From Myceligenerans salitolerans (GTDB lineage: Bacteria; Actinomycetota; Actinomycetes; Actinomycetales; Cellulomonadaceae), in contig NZ_JAFMPK010000019.1 in NCBI RefSeq assembly GCF_017349295.1, positions 124,001 to 188,000 on the forward strand: a stretch of DNA of 64,000 nt, read 5' to 3'. How positions within the stretch are numbered: position 1 is the first letter of the stretch; every line of letters starts with the position of its first letter. Positions 62,742 through 64,000 of this stretch are shown one piece after another. Under the pieces are notes generated by a model. That model saw only the letters and a list, made by a program, of their open reading frames with translations. It was not told where the DNA came from and ran no database searches. The position numbers and the translations under genes were made by a program.

Positions 62742-64000
62742 TCACTCCGCGCGCGCCCACTGCTCGGCGTTCCACGAGACGCCACCCTGCGTGGCCGTCG
62801 CGCGGACGTTGTTCACCGACGAGCTGGAGGCGACGACGCCCGGGTGGGCGTACAGCGGGATACCGAACAGGGTGTCCCACAGCTCCTTCTCGATCGTCTT
62901 CACCTGCTCGGTGTGCACGGCCGGGTCCGTGGACTCCGTGAGGGTCTTCCACGCGTCGTCGACCGTCTCGTTCGAGTACTCGCCGTAGTTCTGGCCGCCC
63001 GGCGTGGAGTAGATGTTCTCGCCCGAGGTGATCTGGCCGGAGCCGGCCCAGGCGAACAGGGCCACCTCGTAGTCACCGTTGCCCAGCTCCTCGTCGAAGA
63101 ACGTGGGGGAGCCGGAGTCGACGATGTCGAAGCCGACCTCGTCGCACGACGCCTTGATCGCGGCGACCGTGTCCGTACGGCGGGGGTTGCCGTCCAGGTA
63201 GCCGATCCGGATCTCGGTGCCCTCCTCAAGACCCGACTCGGCGAACTTCGCCTGCGCGGCCTCGACGTCGACCTCGTCGTACCGGCCGTCGTAGGACGCG
63301 GAGGTGACCTCCTCGTAGCTGTCCTGGAACGGGAACACCTCGCGCGCGTTCATGACGACGGCGGTGGAGTCGATCGGCTTGATCAGGTCGTCCACGATCT
63401 TCTGGCGCGGCACGCACAGGGCGAACGCCTCGCGGGCGGCCAGGCCTCCCGCGTCGTCCGCGAACGCGCTGCCCTCGCGGAAGTTGAAGTCGAGGTGCTC
63501 CCAGATCAGGGTCTGGCCCGTCTCCAGATTGACCGAGTCGCCCAGGGCCTCGAGCTGCGTGACGGTGTCGACGACCGGGCCGTTCGGCTGGATCACGTCG
63601 AGGTCGCCGTTCTGCAGCGCCTGGATCTGACCGTCGGCGGCGATCTGCCGGAACGTCAGCGTCTCGGTCGCCGGCGCCGGGCCCCAGTAGTCCGGGTTGG
63701 CGGTCAGGGTGACGGACTGGCCGGCGGACCAGCCGCCCTCGGCGAACATGTACGGGCCGCTCGACGGCGTGAGCGCCGGGTCGGGCAGCTCACCCGGCTT
63801 GTCGAGGAGCCAGCCCTCGTTCCAGAACTCCGCGGCGTCCTCGAGCACGTCCGCGTCGAGGTTGTGGATGGCGTCGACGAGCTCCTCGGTCGTGACGCCG
63901 ATCTGCTCGGCGACCACGTGAGCCGGAAGCGCCGTGGAGACCAGGATCTCCCAGTCCGCGTTGACCCGCTCGTAGTTGTAGGTGAACTGCTTGGCGTCGG
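62742..64000 (-). CDS. Peptide-binding protein, family 5 (N-terminus outside window)
   Basis: Solute-binding protein of the peptide/nickel (SBP_bac_5) family for the permease-ATPase genes next to it. About 420 residues are visible; the frame is open to base 64000, so the signal peptide is missing. Visible: DWEILVSTALPAHVVAEQIG, SGPYMFAEGGWSAGQSVTLT, NPDYWGPAPATETLTFRQIA, IQALQNGDLDVIQPNGPVV, and FNFREGSAFADDAGGLAARE. The stop is at 62742, followed by the 18-bp hairpin. It is first in the visible operon. Confidence 0.9.
   Translation of the reverse strand, partial: DAKQFTYNYERVNADWEILVSTALPAHVVAEQIGVTTEELVDAIHNLDADVLEDAAEFWNEGWLLDKPGELPDPALTPSSGPYMFAEGGWSAGQSVTLTANPDYWGPAPATETLTFRQIAADGQIQALQNGDLDVIQPNGPVVDTVTQLEALGDSVNLETGQTLIWEHLDFNFREGSAFADDAGGLAAREAFALCVPRQKIVDDLIKPIDSTAVVMNAREVFPFQDSYEEVTSASYDGRYDEVDVEAAQAKFAESGLEEGTEIRIGYLDGNPRRTDTVAAIKASCDEVGFDIVDSGSPTFFDEELGNGDYEVALFAWAGSGQITSGENIYSTPGGQNYGEYSNETVDDAWKTLTESTDPAVHTEQVKTIEKELWDTLFGIPLYAHPGVVASSSSVNNVRATATQGGVSWNAEQWARAE

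Overview
This window is about 64 kb of very GC-rich DNA with densely packed, GTG/ATG-started genes. Organism (inference): a high-GC actinomycete, probably order Micrococcales near Promicromonosporaceae/Cellulomonadaceae. The evidence is a multi-subunit acyl-CoA carboxylase with an epsilon subunit, a DUF3117 protein, a succinylase-type dap pathway and many leaderless starts. I cannot name the genus. No rRNA, tRNA, CRISPR, prophage or insertion sequence was recognised.

Much of the gene content recalls two blocks of the Mycobacterium tuberculosis chromosome (from memory, to be checked). The Rv3264c-Rv3319-like set covers manC, rmlD, LCP protein, birA, accD/accE, maf, accA3, lpdA, purine nucleoside phosphorylase, pmmB, add, deoA, cdd and sdhCDAB. 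The Rv1201c-Rv1224-like set covers dapD, dapE, LOG, folP2, DUF3117, O-methyltransferase, sigE, rseA, htrA and tatB.

Layout: 1-1280, the end of a cpaF-like secretion ATPase. 1281-1634, a gene-free region with a DnaA-box cluster. 1635-9044, dapC-like aminotransferase, LCP cell-wall ligase, MFS exporter, HMCES-type protease, DUF885 metallopeptidase and CBS protein. 9014-18274, acyl-CoA carboxylase genes (accD, accE, accA3) with birA, a polysialyltransferase-like gene, an adenylate cyclase, a crotonase and maf. 18355-22297, lpdA flanked by two paralogous small proteins, then Nudix and purine nucleoside phosphorylase. 22302-29089, sugar-nucleotide genes (pmmB, rmlA, rmlD, rmlC, rmlB, ugd). 29242-40697, nucleoside catabolism and import (deoC, add, deoA, cdd, a BMP-type ABC importer), a siderophore-interacting protein and an M20 amidohydrolase. 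40784-45594, manC and sdhCDAB. 45771-52884, BrkB, RNA-ligase-like protein, trpS and the sigE-rseA-htrA-tatB envelope-stress group. 53055-57277, folP2-like, LOG, dapE and dapD. 57376-64000, a lysozyme-like anchored protein and a dipeptide ABC transporter running off the window.

How the genes work together: AccA3, AccD and AccE form a biotin-dependent carboxylase loaded by BirA. RmlABCD make dTDP-rhamnose and ManC makes GDP-mannose for the envelope, where the LCP protein attaches glycopolymers. The BMP-type importer, Cdd, DeoA, Add, PNP, the mutase and DeoC can take nucleosides to pentose phosphates and acetaldehyde. DapC, DapD and DapE serve lysine/diaminopimelate synthesis.

The most unusual structures are a 58-bp two-part perfect inverted repeat joining the 3' ends of rmlC and rmlB, the DnaA-box cluster away from any dnaA gene, the paralogue pair around lpdA, a GT52-like gene coupled to the acc operon, and more than twenty TANNNT boxes 5-9 nt upstream of start codons (leaderless transcription).
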